In this document: positions 18,108 to 27,624 of the stretch, one piece after another
How positions within the stretch are numbered: position 1 is the first letter of the stretch
Layout: every line of letters begins with the position of its first letter
NCBI RefSeq assembly: GCF_014695575.1
Contig: NZ_JACJOO010000048.1
Span: 120,552 to 184,551 of the forward strand
Length of the DNA: 64,000 nucleotides
Direction of reading: 5' to 3'
DNA from: Leptolyngbya sp. FACHB-8
GTDB lineage: Bacteria > Cyanobacteriota > Cyanobacteriia > Elainellales > Elainellaceae
Position numbers and translations under genes: made by a program
The notes under the pieces: generated by a model
Database searches by the model: none
Told to the model about the DNA's origin: nothing
What the model saw: the letters and a program-made list of their open reading frames with translations, nothing else

Positions 18108-19967
18108 ATGTCTAACCCATCGACTCCAAAGGCTGGAGAGCCTGCAACCAGTATTAGCTCTCTCAAAACAGCGATCGCCCAATCTCGTCCCCTCATTAGT
18201 CGCCTCAATATCGGAACCAAAATTGGGATTGGCTATGCGATCGCCCTGGGCATTGCTACGTTAGGAACCGTCCTTGGTTCTATTGTCGGAAATCAAATTC
18301 AGCATCGAGCCACTGAACACCGAGAGACCTTTCATCAAGCAGAAAAACTCATCGACGATCTCCAAATTGCTTTGCTAGAGGTTCGTACCAATGAGCAGCG
18401 GCTCATGCGATTGGTGCAGGATCCTCAAGAACTCCCCTTTCAATATTCCATGGCGAATATGCGGCTGGATCGGGCCGAAATTCTTCTGGCAGATTTTCGC
18501 AAAACCATGGAGGATATCCAAAAAAATCCAGAGTTTTGGGGGCGGGGAGCGGAAGTCGCTGAGTATTTGATTACAAAGCTTCCCATCGCATCTGACTACC
18601 TGAATCACCTCAATGAGTTGATGAACCAACGGTTCTCTCCCTCCTCCGAGGCCACGTCGGCAACGATTGAGGCAGAACTAGACGCTTTCACCCAAAGCTC
18701 ATCGGCGCAACGTTTAGATGAGTTCTCGTCTCAATTGAATGAGTTGGTCACGATTACCCAGCGTCTGGAACAACAGGCTGAGGAGGATGTATTACGGGCT
18801 GAGCAACTGCGGCAGCAAATTTTGTTTGTCAGCATGGCATTGTCGGGGTTACTGGCAATCTTTTTTGCCACCTATACGAGCCGGGCGATCGCCAGTCCTC
18901 TCCGTGCCGTAACTAACGTGGCCCGTCGGGTTACTGAAGACGCTGACTTTGATTTGCGAGCACCCGTTACCGCTACGGACGAAGTGGGTGTTTTAGCGCA
19001 TTCTCTGAATAAATTAATTCAGCGGGTCAAAGACTTACTGAAAGATCAAAAGGCTGCTGCCGAAGAGCAGCGACGTCTTCAGCAGGAGCAGTTGTTGCAA
19101 GCCGAGAAGATGTCCAGTTTGGGCCGTATGCTGGCCGGGGTTGCCCATGAAATTAACAACCCGGTCAATTTTATGTATGGGAATTTGATTCATGCCAGTG
19201 AGTACATCAACGATTTGATGAAGCTGGTGAAGACCTATGAAGCTACAGTTCCTAATCCGGATCCTAAGGTGGTGGAATTGGCCGAGGCTATTGATTTGGA
19301 ATTCTTGTCTCAGGATTTACCCAAACTCCTCACTTCCATGCAAATTGGGGCCGATCGCACTCGACAGATCGTCTTGAGCCTCAAAAACTTTTCCCGGATG
19401 GATGAGGAAGGAACCCATCCAGTAAATTTGCCCGAGTGTCTGGATAGTACACTGCTAATCCTGAACAATCGTATCAAGCGGGGAATTACAATTGAGCGCC
19501 AATATGACGAGGTGCCTCTGGTGCAGGGTTATAGCGGGCTCCTGTACCAGGTCTTTATGAACCTCATGGTGAACGCTCTAGATGCTCTGGAGGAAAAACA
19601 GCCCGTTGAGACGGAAAGAGGAGGCACCGCGCTGTCTGCCTGGGCACCAACGGTTCGTATTCATTTAACCCGTTCCAGCCTGGAGGAGATACAGGTAACG
19701 ATATCTGACAATGGCTGTGGTATACCCACTGAGCGGCTATCTCGGATCTTTGATGCCTTCTATACATCTAAGCCTGTAGGGGTCGGCACCGGATTAGGGC
19801 TTTCGATTACCAAAGACATCATCGAGACCAAACACCACGGTAGGATTGAGTGCCATTCTGTTATTGGGGAAGGAACTCGATTTGTCGTTTCCCTGCCTAT
19901 TCAACAGCCAATTCAGTCGTCACAATCAACGGCCTCAAAAGTTCGCAAAAAAGCCCAAACAACTTAA
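18108..19967 (+). CDS. Membrane sensor histidine kinase (HAMP, HisKA, HATPase)
   Basis: 619-residue hybrid-free sensor kinase. Transmembrane helices lie at about 37-62 and 238-260, flanking a helical periplasmic or extracytoplasmic domain of about 175 residues. A HAMP domain (about 262-315), a coiled-coil linker and the H-box VAHEINNPVNFMYGN (phospho-acceptor His about residue 347) follow. The catalytic domain has the N box NLMVNALDALEE, G1 DNGCGI and G2 GTGLGLS. It autophosphorylates and passes phosphate to a response regulator. No regulator gene is adjacent, so the partner and stimulus are unknown. Confidence 0.93.
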   Translation: MSNPSTPKAGEPATSISSLKTAIAQSRPLISRLNIGTKIGIGYAIALGIATLGTVLGSIVGNQIQHRATEHRETFHQAEKLIDDLQIALLEVRTNEQRLMRLVQDPQELPFQYSMANMRLDRAEILLADFRKTMEDIQKNPEFWGRGAEVAEYLITKLPIASDYLNHLNELMNQRFSPSSEATSATIEAELDAFTQSSSAQRLDEFSSQLNELVTITQRLEQQAEEDVLRAEQLRQQILFVSMALSGLLAIFFATYTSRAIASPLRAVTNVARRVTEDADFDLRAPVTATDEVGVLAHSLNKLIQRVKDLLKDQKAAAEEQRRLQQEQLLQAEKMSSLGRMLAGVAHEINNPVNFMYGNLIHASEYINDLMKLVKTYEATVPNPDPKVVELAEAIDLEFLSQDLPKLLTSMQIGADRTRQIVLSLKNFSRMDEEGTHPVNLPECLDSTLLILNNRIKRGITIERQYDEVPLVQGYSGLLYQVFMNLMVNALDALEEKQPVETERGGTALSAWAPTVRIHLTRSSLEEIQVTISDNGCGIPTERLSRIFDAFYTSKPVGVGTGLGLSITKDIIETKHHGRIECHSVIGEGTRFVVSLPIQQPIQSSQSTASKVRKKAQTT

Positions 19968-20061
19968 AGAGGTGTTTGAAATACTTATCTCTTGAAAGAC
20001 CATAATAAACATTTCAAACCCTCTTTTACATTAACTATCTTGATTAGCTTCTCATTTTGAT

Positions 20062-20150
20062 AGGACTTACGCATTTGTGTTGTGAGTGGGGTGCGAAGCA
20101 CCCCACTCACAACACAAATGCACTACAGATAGCGGGCTTGCGTAAGTCCT
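20062..20150. repeat. Family A MITE-like element, copy 1 (89 bp)
   Basis: Terminal inverted repeats AGGACTTACGCA / TGCGTAAGTCCT (outer 8-10 bp clear), a long internal palindrome with apex GTGCGAAGCACC, and an asymmetric tail CACTACAGATAGCGGGC. Copies of the same 89-bp length lie at 46788 and 58546. Confidence 0.85.
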
Positions 20151-20304
20151 GTTTGATTTGAAGCTCATAATGATAATTGCTGCTGACATGGGCCCTTGAA
20201 CTAAATTCAATAATGTCCTGATAGTATCAGGTAGCTTGTGGGGATTATGGCAGATGCAAATGTCTCTCATAATCCATATTGGAAGCTATTTGATAAGGGG
20301 TAGA

Positions 20305-20349
20305 AAAAGTAGATTTTTCATGCTGTTCAAGCATGAAAAATCTACTTTT
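20305..20349. repeat. Palindrome upstream of exported-protein gene
   Basis: AAAAGTAGATTTTTCATGC pairs perfectly with its reverse complement around TGTTCAA, 120 bp before the next start codon. It could shape the leader of the downstream mRNA. Confidence 0.65.
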
Positions 20350-20467
20350 CAATTGCATAGAACTAAGGGGGTTAAAGGGGTTGCAAAAAATGAAACTCCT
20401 ATCGCTGATCTATCGTCAGTGAGTACCTTAGCAGTAGGTTCGCTATTTTCTAGAAGGATGCACGGCC

Positions 20468-22255
20468 ATGCGGCTTCGACGACTGATTTATGGAGTATTA
20501 GGGATATGGGTGGCAATTTCCATTGGAACGGTACAGCCGATCGCCTCTACTAAGAGTGCCCACCTGATCGAGTCTTTCCTGGGTCTGTCGATTACGCCCT
20601 CTCCTGCCTTGGCCAGCAGCGATGCTCCCGCAACGCTGGTCTCTATTCGTCGGGAAGGGGGGCGATGCATCCAACCGGGCTGCTTCTCAGAGGTCGTAAT
20701 TTTTGTGGATGGCACCTACCGCTACACCACCCACCAGACGACTCCCGTGACGGGCCATCTGACCGAAGCCGAACTAGAATCTCTGCGGGAACGCATAGCT
20801 CAGTCCGATATAAGGGCGATTCGCAACGCCGGAACACCCGTAAATGGGGCTGTTTATCCGCTTTGCCAGGTGGCTGTGGATGGACGAGAGGCCATTTATA
20901 CTCTACATGTCCATGGGCTTGTTGAGGAATTGCGGGGTTGTAACACGCAAATTGATGTTTCTAATCCTCTCGTGCAGCAGCTAGAACAGCTCTATGAAAA
21001 CATTTCTACTCAAGCGCAACAACCGGTGGAGCCGCCTCAGGAGGTAGAGGGGACTACAACGACACGCCCCCGACGACGATCGCTTCCCCGCCCTGTTGCG
21101 AACTCGGTTCGACGGAGCTTTCAGCGTGATTATCAGAACCGTCTCGCCAATATTCGCATCGTCCGTTCTGCACGCGTGGCCTGGAAGGATTGCCTGCCCG
21201 ACTTACCCCAGGGGCGCTTCTCCTATGGCCCCTGTGAACCGCAGTCGCATGAGGGATGGCGGGTTGAGGTCAGTGGAGAATTTCCCAGTATTCAACAACG
21301 CATCACACGGGTTTACTACGCCGATCGGCAACGGTGGGCAGTGATGAATGCGGCGGCTAGTTTGACGGATTCGGAGCGATCGCAACTCGCTACAGCGCTC
21401 CAAATTCCACTGTCCCAAGTGCAAGTCTCCGCTGTGCAGGAAGTCTCCTTACTCCCTGCTACCGCATGCCCTGATGAAGGATTTTGTCCCTCTCCGCCTC
21501 TAGCTTTGGCCTGGCGGGTGTTGGTAGCTGGAAATAGGGGCGAACGGATTATTCCCATTTCCACCCTGGGCCAACCGATTGATGTTGAGGATGCGTTTGC
21601 CTATTTTGGTGAGGGCGATCGCGCCGCCCTGGGTACTTTGCCCGTTCCCCTTGCCAATGCAGTTGTGCGAGATGCCTGGGAACGGCTGACGACAACAGAA
21701 CTTGTCTCTGACTCTAATTCCGAAACTACTGGAGAATTAGACTTTGGGGTTGACTCTATTGAACCTGTCACCTGGAATGAATGCCAGGGAGGTTCTGGTC
21801 CAACCCGGCCGTTTCGAGGGATTTGCCCAAACATAACCCGTTCAGGTTGGCGCATGGTAGTGGCAGGGGGTACAGCGCAAAATCCATTTCGCCTGGTTTA
21901 CTACATCCTTCAGGGAACCGACCCGCAAAGCTGGGCAGTGCAACCCGATGGGCAGCAAAGCATTCCGGAAGCGGTGCAACAACGCATTCTCGCTGCGGCT
22001 GCTCAGCAAACTGGGGTGTCTGCTTCCTCCCTTCACTTGCATTGGGTTGATGCACGGTTATTCGACCGCTGCTTGAATACGGCAGAGGATGCCATTAGTT
22101 GTGGCACAGATATTCGCCCCGGCTGGGCGGTGCAGTTTTTAGGACCCCAGACGAATAGTACGGATTGGGGGGAGCCTCTCTGGACATTCCATACCAACCT
22201 GACGGGCACCGATGTGCGGTTAGTCAACCAGGGGCAATGGGCACCGCCTCCCTAG
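20468..22255 (+). CDS. Large exported protein of unknown function
   Basis: 595-residue protein with an N-terminal signal peptide (MRLRRLIYGVLGIWVAISIG, cleavage likely near residue 50 after PALAS). It has no recognised catalytic domain. The sequence shows three repeats of a roughly 110-residue unit with conserved spacing: a W-x-DCLPDLPQG...GW(R)V-V block near 240, a W-NECQGG...SGWRMVV block near 430, and a DRCLNT...RPGWAVQF block near 555. Each ends in a predicted beta strand. Paired cysteines in these blocks suggest disulfides. ATG 20468 has AGAAGGA upstream. A periplasmic or outer-surface role is likely. Confidence 0.78.
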   Translation: MRLRRLIYGVLGIWVAISIGTVQPIASTKSAHLIESFLGLSITPSPALASSDAPATLVSIRREGGRCIQPGCFSEVVIFVDGTYRYTTHQTTPVTGHLTEAELESLRERIAQSDIRAIRNAGTPVNGAVYPLCQVAVDGREAIYTLHVHGLVEELRGCNTQIDVSNPLVQQLEQLYENISTQAQQPVEPPQEVEGTTTTRPRRRSLPRPVANSVRRSFQRDYQNRLANIRIVRSARVAWKDCLPDLPQGRFSYGPCEPQSHEGWRVEVSGEFPSIQQRITRVYYADRQRWAVMNAAASLTDSERSQLATALQIPLSQVQVSAVQEVSLLPATACPDEGFCPSPPLALAWRVLVAGNRGERIIPISTLGQPIDVEDAFAYFGEGDRAALGTLPVPLANAVVRDAWERLTTTELVSDSNSETTGELDFGVDSIEPVTWNECQGGSGPTRPFRGICPNITRSGWRMVVAGGTAQNPFRLVYYILQGTDPQSWAVQPDGQQSIPEAVQQRILAAAAQQTGVSASSLHLHWVDARLFDRCLNTAEDAISCGTDIRPGWAVQFLGPQTNSTDWGEPLWTFHTNLTGTDVRLVNQGQWAPPP

Positions 22256-22299
22256 GGCCTGTTTTGACAAGGCTTCCGGCATGAATCGATTTTTCAGGG

Positions 22300-22338
22300 C
22301 GTAAACCGTTGCGTGGCTTCGCCACGCAACGGTTTACG
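22300..22338. repeat. Palindrome with GCTTCGC apex
   Basis: CGTAAACCGTTGCGTGGC pairs with GCCACGCAACGGTTTACG around TTC. It lies between converging genes ending at 22255 and 22347 and may terminate both. Confidence 0.7.
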
Positions 22339-22346
22339 TAGGACGT

Positions 22347-23732
22347 CTAATGAATACCTGCGCGCTTGAAAAAATCCCCAATCAAGTACAACGAGCCACA
22401 CAAGATAACCGTCCCATCTGGGTTGTTAGCATAGGCAGCTTCCAGACCCGAAAATACATCCGGATGGGCGGTGCAGTCTACGTCTGGGCAAATTTGTTTA
22501 GCCAGCGCCGTCAGTTCCCCAACATCAGCCGTAATGTGATCGGGAACGGGAACAAGATGTAGGCGATCGCCCATCGTTTCAGAACAAGAATCGTTTTCCC
22601 GCAACAATGCCCGAAACACATCCCCATGATCCTTGTTGGCAATCATCCCCATGACCCAGGATAGGGGGCGCGAAAGGGCCGCTCCATCCACATACCGCCG
22701 CAACATCTCGGCTCCTGCCGGATTATGCGCACCATCTATGAGCAACGGACGCTGATTCTTCAAGGAACCATCAGCGCTCCACTGTATCCACTGCATCCGT
22801 CCGGGCCAGCGAGTTTTCGCCAGCCCTTCTAAAATGTGCAGGTCATCCAATGCCCAGCCCTGTTTCTGTAGGAGCCGGAGAGCGGCGATCGCCACCGCCG
22901 AATTGATCAATTGGTGCCCACCTCCCAGCGGCACTTGATACTTTAACCCTGGTAATCCCTCCGGGCTAGCATCCCCGGCACCGTTCCAAAGTGCCCATCC
23001 TTCACCGATCGCGATAGAAGGCTCCACCCACGTGACTGAACAGGCCAACTCTGCTGAGCGCGACCTTAACACCGCCATCGCCTCCTCGGGTTGAGGGGCA
23101 ATAACTGCCGGGCAGCCTGCCTTCAGGATGCCGGCCTTTTCACGGGTAATATCTGCCAGGGTTGGCCCCAGGCGTTGCCAGTGTTCTCGGCTGAGGGAGG
23201 TGATAACGCTGACCAGGGGGCGATCGCACACGTTAGTTGCATCCAGACGCCCTCCCAGGCCCACTTCCATCACCGCTACATCCACCTGCTCTTGGGCGAA
23301 GTAGAGCCAGGCCGCAGCCGTAATGATCTCGAATTGGGTTGGGGAAGAATGGGCTGGATCAATTGCCGCGATCACCTGTTCTAAAAGAGTGGTCAGGGTT
23401 TCGGGAGCGATCGCCCGCTCGTTTAAGCAAATGCGCTCTGTCCAATCCACCAGATGCGGTGACGTATAACGGCCTACCCGATAGCCTGCATGGGTCAACA
23501 CAGCTGATAGATATGCGCATACGGAGCCTTTTCCATTGCTTCCCGCTACATGGATCACTGGAACCCGACGTTGAGGATTTCCAAGGGCGGTCAGTAAGCG
23601 TTCAATCCGCTCCAGGCCTAATTCCACGCCAAAATGCGTGAATGCATTGAGGAGAGTATCGACAGCAGACGATTGGGCGATCGCTTGAGGTAGCGGAACA
23701 TCCGCGTCCGAAGGATTCATGACAGTCTCCAT
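22347..23732 (-). CDS. folC: Folylpolyglutamate synthase / dihydrofolate synthase
   Basis: 461-residue Mur-ligase-family enzyme of folate synthesis. It adds glutamate to dihydropteroate and/or reduced folates using ATP. The P-loop is HVAGSNGKGSVCAYL. The family motifs GRYTSPHLVDWTERICLN, EVGLGGRLDATN and LLIDGAHNPAGAEMLRRY follow in order. It is followed by pyrR upstream on the same strand (64-bp gap), and then xseB-xseA, all leftward, so a loose operon of folate/nucleotide and DNA-repair functions is possible. Start ATG 23732. Confidence 0.95.
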   Translation of the reverse strand: METVMNPSDADVPLPQAIAQSSAVDTLLNAFTHFGVELGLERIERLLTALGNPQRRVPVIHVAGSNGKGSVCAYLSAVLTHAGYRVGRYTSPHLVDWTERICLNERAIAPETLTTLLEQVIAAIDPAHSSPTQFEIITAAAWLYFAQEQVDVAVMEVGLGGRLDATNVCDRPLVSVITSLSREHWQRLGPTLADITREKAGILKAGCPAVIAPQPEEAMAVLRSRSAELACSVTWVEPSIAIGEGWALWNGAGDASPEGLPGLKYQVPLGGGHQLINSAVAIAALRLLQKQGWALDDLHILEGLAKTRWPGRMQWIQWSADGSLKNQRPLLIDGAHNPAGAEMLRRYVDGAALSRPLSWVMGMIANKDHGDVFRALLRENDSCSETMGDRLHLVPVPDHITADVGELTALAKQICPDVDCTAHPDVFSGLEAAYANNPDGTVILCGSLYLIGDFFKRAGIH

Positions 23733-23796
23733 TAATTTAGAGGAAGCGCTCTATAACCCTTCCTCAACAACGAATGATTAATCGAAGGCGAGCAAA

Positions 23797-24339
23797 TCAG
23801 GAGCGCGTTAGCAATTCAACCCCGTCCCGCCCATCAGTCTCTTGCAAAAACACTTTGACGATTTCGTCCCGGGCCGTCGGCAGCTTCTTGCCGACAAAAT
23901 CTGGGTGAATGGGCACTTCCCGATGCCCTCGATCCACCAACACTGCCAGCCAGATGGTTGCGGGTCGCCCGTAGTCATTCACAGCATTCAGCGCAGCCCG
24001 AATGGTACGCCCTTTGTAGATCACATCGTCGACCAGCACGACAGTTTTGCCAGACAAATCGAATAAAATCTCCGTCTTCTCTGGCGTTCGTACATCAATC
24101 TGATCCAGGTCATCCCGGTAAAAGGTAATATCCAGATGCCCTACGGGAAGGCTCACCCCTTCCAACGCTTCAATCTGTCGCGCCAGCACTTCTGCCAGGG
24201 GAACGCCCCGGGTAAAAATCCCCATCAAAGTGACCTGGGATAGGTTATCCCCAGCCCGTTCAATAATTTGCGACGCCAATCGGGTCACAGTACGGCGAAC
24301 TTCATCAGCCGAGAGGATTTCAACAACTTCGGAGGGCAC
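23797..24339 (-). CDS. pyrR: PyrR bifunctional protein (pyrimidine regulator / uracil phosphoribosyltransferase)
   Basis: 180 residues from GTG 24339, chosen because GGGAG lies about 10 bp upstream and the product then begins (M)[16 protein letters not shown], matching the usual PyrR length. The PRPP-binding loop is [18 protein letters not shown]. In Bacillus PyrR binds pyr mRNA to cause attenuation and also has weak uracil phosphoribosyltransferase activity; the role in cyanobacteria is less clear. No pyr attenuator was recognised here. It lies between folC and xseB on the same strand. Confidence 0.93.
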   Translation of the reverse strand: MPSEVVEILSADEVRRTVTRLASQIIERAGDNLSQVTLMGIFTRGVPLAEVLARQIEALEGVSLPVGHLDITFYRDDLDQIDVRTPEKTEILFDLSGKTVVLVDDVIYKGRTIRAALNAVNDYGRPATIWLAVLVDRGHREVPIHPDFVGKKLPTARDEIVKVFLQETDGRDGVELLTRS

Positions 24340-24472
24340 AGTAGAACTCCCGTTGTGCTGCGAAGGGCAGCCCTTATTCTGACGCCAGACCTGGGGAAAT
24401 GTCCATCCCACCCGAACTCAAAGTTTGTCACTCAGAAGCGGCGACGAACTTTGGATTTAGGTGTGAATCACC

Positions 24473-24718
24473 TCAGAAATCCTCCGCTCCGTCCTGCAAC
24501 GTCTCAATCAGTACCGCCATTTGCTGCTGCTGTTGGCCCAAAAAGGTTTCGCATTGGTTCAAGTGCTGGACTGCTGTGGCAAATTGCTCAAACACCTCGG
24601 CCAAATCCAGATCGCCACCTTCGATCGCCTGAATAATTCGCTCTACCTCACTGATAGATGCCTCATATCGCCAATTCAGATCGGTTGCTGTTTCTGAAGA
24701 TTTAGAACGCCTTGCCAT
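24473..24718 (-). CDS. xseB: Exodeoxyribonuclease VII small subunit
   Basis: 81-residue helical subunit of exonuclease VII, which degrades single-stranded DNA in both directions. The core WRYEASISEVERIIQAIEGGDLDLAEVFEQF is characteristic of XseB. It lies 172 bp downstream of xseA on the same strand, as in most bacteria. Start ATG 24718 with GGAAAGAA upstream. A basic/acid C-terminal tail follows the helices. Confidence 0.92.
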   Translation of the reverse strand: MARRSKSSETATDLNWRYEASISEVERIIQAIEGGDLDLAEVFEQFATAVQHLNQCETFLGQQQQQMAVLIETLQDGAEDF

Positions 24719-24890
24719 AAGTTCTTTCCATCCGAATCAACATTGCAATTGAGCGCAAAACCACAGACCTCTTGGGGTTCAACACTGAGCCGAGCGCTCC
24801 TCCAGCCCCGTCTAATCCCATCCCCCGATACTAAACTCTTCCGGCAAAACCTATCCGCAAACCATCATCACATTCAAGCTTTCATCCCCA

Positions 24891-26132
24891 TCAAACAGAG
24901 CCTGGCAACTTTTCGATCGCCTGAACCCGAACCGTACCATCCCCCAGTTGAATCTCCAAAACTTCATCCACTGCCACATCTTGAACCGATCGCACGATCG
25001 CTCTATTCTCCTGGCGCACCACCGCATACCCGCGCTGCAAAACGGCTGCAGGATCAAGGGTTTGCAAAGTTTGCCGCAACAGCTGACAACGTTGTACTTC
25101 CTGATGCAACAGATGGCGAGTGCTATGGAGCAGACGCTGGCGTAACCACGCTAGCGTCTGTTGTTGCTGATGCAGCCGATGATCCAGACGTAGCCGTTCC
25201 AGGCGATCGCGCAACCCATCCAACCGGTCAGCCTGATAGTCAAAATATTGCTCTGTCGCTTGTTGCAGCGCCACAATTCTTTCCTGATGGGCTTCATACA
25301 CATCAATCCAACGGGGAACGGTCAACTCTGCGGCGGCTGTAGGAGTATGGGCGCACACGTCAGCTGCCAGATCGGCCAGCGATTCATCCCGCTGGTGCCC
25401 AATTCCTGCCACGACTGGAATAGAACATTCTGCCACCGCACGTACCACTCGCTCGTCATTAAAGCAGGCCAGATCCTCAACGGCACCCCCGCCGCGCGAC
25501 AAGATAAGCACCTGGGCTCGCCCGTCCTGCTCGACTCGCTGAATGGCTCGCACAATCGACGCTGGAGCTTGCTCTCCCTGCACAATGGCAGGAGACAGCA
25601 GTACGGTCAAACCGGGATAACGATGGTTTAGTGTACGTTGAATATCACCCCAGGCAGCCGCCTGAGGCGACGTGACAACAGCTAACGTATGGGGGTGTGG
25701 GGGAAGCGATCGCTTCCGCTCCACATCAAATAATCCTTCTGCCTCCAGCCGACTGCGCAATTGCCGATAGCGCAGTGCTCGCAACCCCTCCCCAGCTGGG
25801 AGTGCCTGCCATACGGTGAGTTGATACGAGCCCCGCTGAGGATAAAGGGCAATTCGTCCTAACACAACCAGGCTGGTTCCTGGCTCAGGTCGGCAAACCA
25901 GGCGATCGAGCCCACTTTTCCAAACGACACAATTGATAGATGCGCCGCTGTCCGGATCTTGCAGGGTAAAGAAAAGTCCGCTCCGATGAGCATTCGTGCT
26001 CGACACCTCACCCGTAACCCACACCTGCTGCAAGTGCGGATCTTCTTCTAGAAGCATTTGCAGATAGGCCGTCAGCCCAGCGACCGACAGCACAGAATCC
26101 ACGGTGAGCAGATCAGAAGAATCCTGAAACAT
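24891..26132 (-). CDS. xseA: Exodeoxyribonuclease VII large subunit
   Basis: 413-residue catalytic subunit of exonuclease VII. An N-terminal OB-fold domain (about 15-110: LQQVWVTGEVSSTNAHRSGLFFTLQD) binds ssDNA. The nuclease domain includes HTLAVVTSPQAAAWGDIQRT, LILSRGGGAVEDLACFNDE, and VVAGIGHQRDESLADLAADV. The coiled-coil region (about 255-340) and small C-terminal domain are present. It is divergent from recA with a shared 400-bp upstream region, so both DNA-repair genes may respond together. Confidence 0.95.
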   Translation of the reverse strand: MFQDSSDLLTVDSVLSVAGLTAYLQMLLEEDPHLQQVWVTGEVSSTNAHRSGLFFTLQDPDSGASINCVVWKSGLDRLVCRPEPGTSLVVLGRIALYPQRGSYQLTVWQALPAGEGLRALRYRQLRSRLEAEGLFDVERKRSLPPHPHTLAVVTSPQAAAWGDIQRTLNHRYPGLTVLLSPAIVQGEQAPASIVRAIQRVEQDGRAQVLILSRGGGAVEDLACFNDERVVRAVAECSIPVVAGIGHQRDESLADLAADVCAHTPTAAAELTVPRWIDVYEAHQERIVALQQATEQYFDYQADRLDGLRDRLERLRLDHRLHQQQQTLAWLRQRLLHSTRHLLHQEVQRCQLLRQTLQTLDPAAVLQRGYAVVRQENRAIVRSVQDVAVDEVLEIQLGDGTVRVQAIEKLPGSV

Positions 26133-26303
26133 TAAAGGGAGGAGTGTGAATAAAACCTAAAGATGTACCAATCAGAATTTTAGTATTGCTGGCTTCCCCA
26201 TCTTCCGAGATACCAAATCTACTTCATCTTCAAGGCCAGAAACCGGGCGTAAAATCTAAAATTCTGCGAGAACTCAAGAAGAATGATCTGAAGTTGGTCG
26301 AAT

Positions 26304-26324
26304 AGTACAGTTGTATTTTATAAT
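26304..26324 (+). promoter_or_regulatory. LexA-like box over a recA promoter
   Basis: AGTACAGTTGTATT (26304-26317) fits the cyanobacterial LexA consensus RGTACNNNDGTWCB except for one base (T for C at position 13). A -10 hexamer TATAAT follows at 26319-26324, with a weak TTGGTC at 26294. The box would sit between -35 and -10, a good repression position. The resulting leader would be about 205 nt before the recA start. Confidence 0.45.
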
Positions 26325-26535
26325 GGAGTTCTGTAAGCTAGTCAAACAGTTGGGCAACCGCCAATATCTTCAGAGAGAGCCAGCAACGTCCGAAAAAGTT
26401 ACCTTGTATTCTGGTGGGATTTCTATAGAGTGATAAAACACAGCAGCAGGCTTGCCTGATTGCCCTCCAGACTTCCCTTAATTTTGGCTGCACCCTGTCC
26501 GCATCTCACCGCACTAGTCCTGTTTTGAGGCACCC

Positions 26536-27615
26536 ATGGCAAAAGCGACTGACGCAACTTCGGAAAAGGAAAAGGCGCTCAATATGGTCATGAACCAGAT
26601 TGAGCGTAATTTTGGCAAAGGCACTATCATGCGCCTGGGCGATGCCACCCGAATGAAGGTGGAAACTGTGCCTACGGGTGCTCTTACGTTAGATCTTGCC
26701 CTGGGCGGTGGGTTGCCGAAGGGGCGAGTAATTGAGATTTATGGCCCAGAGAGTTCGGGTAAGACAACCCTGGCATTGCATGCGATCGCCGAAGTCCAAA
26801 AGACTGGTGGTATTGCTGCTTTCGTAGACGCAGAGCATGCCCTCGACCCCGCCTACGCTGCAGCTCTGGGAGTTGATATCGCCAATCTTCTCGTTTCCCA
26901 ACCTGATACAGGGGAAGCCGCGCTGGAGATTGTGGATCAACTGGTGCGATCGACCGCAGTAGACATTGTGGTTGTAGACTCCGTCGCTGCACTGGTTCCC
27001 CGCGCTGAAATCGAAGGGGAAATGGGCGACTCTCACGTGGGTCTGCAGGCCCGTCTGATGAGCCAGGCCCTTCGGAAAATTACCGGCAACATCGGTAAGA
27101 CTGGCTGTAGCGTTATCTTCCTGAACCAGCTCCGTCTAAAAATTGGGGTGACCTACGGTAACCCTGAAACCACAACGGGTGGTAATGCCCTCAAGTTCTA
27201 CGCCTCCGTTCGTCTGGATATCCGCCGGATTCAAACCCTCAAAAAGGGCAACGAAGAGTTCGGAATTCGGGCAAAGGTCAAAGTTGCCAAGAACAAAGTG
27301 GCTCCTCCCTTCCGGATTGCCGAGTTTGATGTGATCTTTGGGGAAGGTATTTCCACCCTCGGTTGTATCGTAGACCTGGCTGAAGAGACGGGCGTACTGG
27401 TGCGTAAAGGTGCCTGGTATAGCTATAACGGCGAAAACATCAGCCAGGGTCGTGATAACGCCATCAAGTACATGAAAGAGAAACCTGAAGTGGCAGAAGA
27501 AGTTGCCAACAAGGTGCGTGAGAAGCTGGCGATGGGCGCGGTCGTTTCGGCCATGTCAGTCGGGGCAAGCGCTGATGATGGCGACGACGAGGATATGCTG
27601 GAAGACGAAGAATAA
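26536..27615 (+). CDS. recA: Recombinase RecA
   Basis: 359-residue RecA, the ATP-dependent strand-exchange protein. The Walker A motif is [10 protein letters not shown], Walker B is [10 protein letters not shown], and the L2 loop region [24 protein letters not shown] is intact. The acidic C-terminal tail ([11 protein letters not shown]) is typical. Start ATG 26536. The FAD oxidoreductase gene begins 9 bp after the stop, so the two are probably co-transcribed. A LexA-like box overlaps the likely promoter. Confidence 0.98.
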   Translation: MAKATDATSEKEKALNMVMNQIERNFGKGTIMRLGDATRMKVETVPTGALTLDLALGGGLPKGRVIEIYGPESSGKTTLALHAIAEVQKTGGIAAFVDAEHALDPAYAAALGVDIANLLVSQPDTGEAALEIVDQLVRSTAVDIVVVDSVAALVPRAEIEGEMGDSHVGLQARLMSQALRKITGNIGKTGCSVIFLNQLRLKIGVTYGNPETTTGGNALKFYASVRLDIRRIQTLKKGNEEFGIRAKVKVAKNKVAPPFRIAEFDVIFGEGISTLGCIVDLAEETGVLVRKGAWYSYNGENISQGRDNAIKYMKEKPEVAEEVANKVREKLAMGAVVSAMSVGASADDGDDEDMLEDEE

Positions 27616-27624
27616 CGTCTTTCC

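Noticed and set aside
24743..25342. 199-codon frame on the plus strand across xseA
   Set aside because: Shadow of the xseA gene on the other strand; no protein-like motif.
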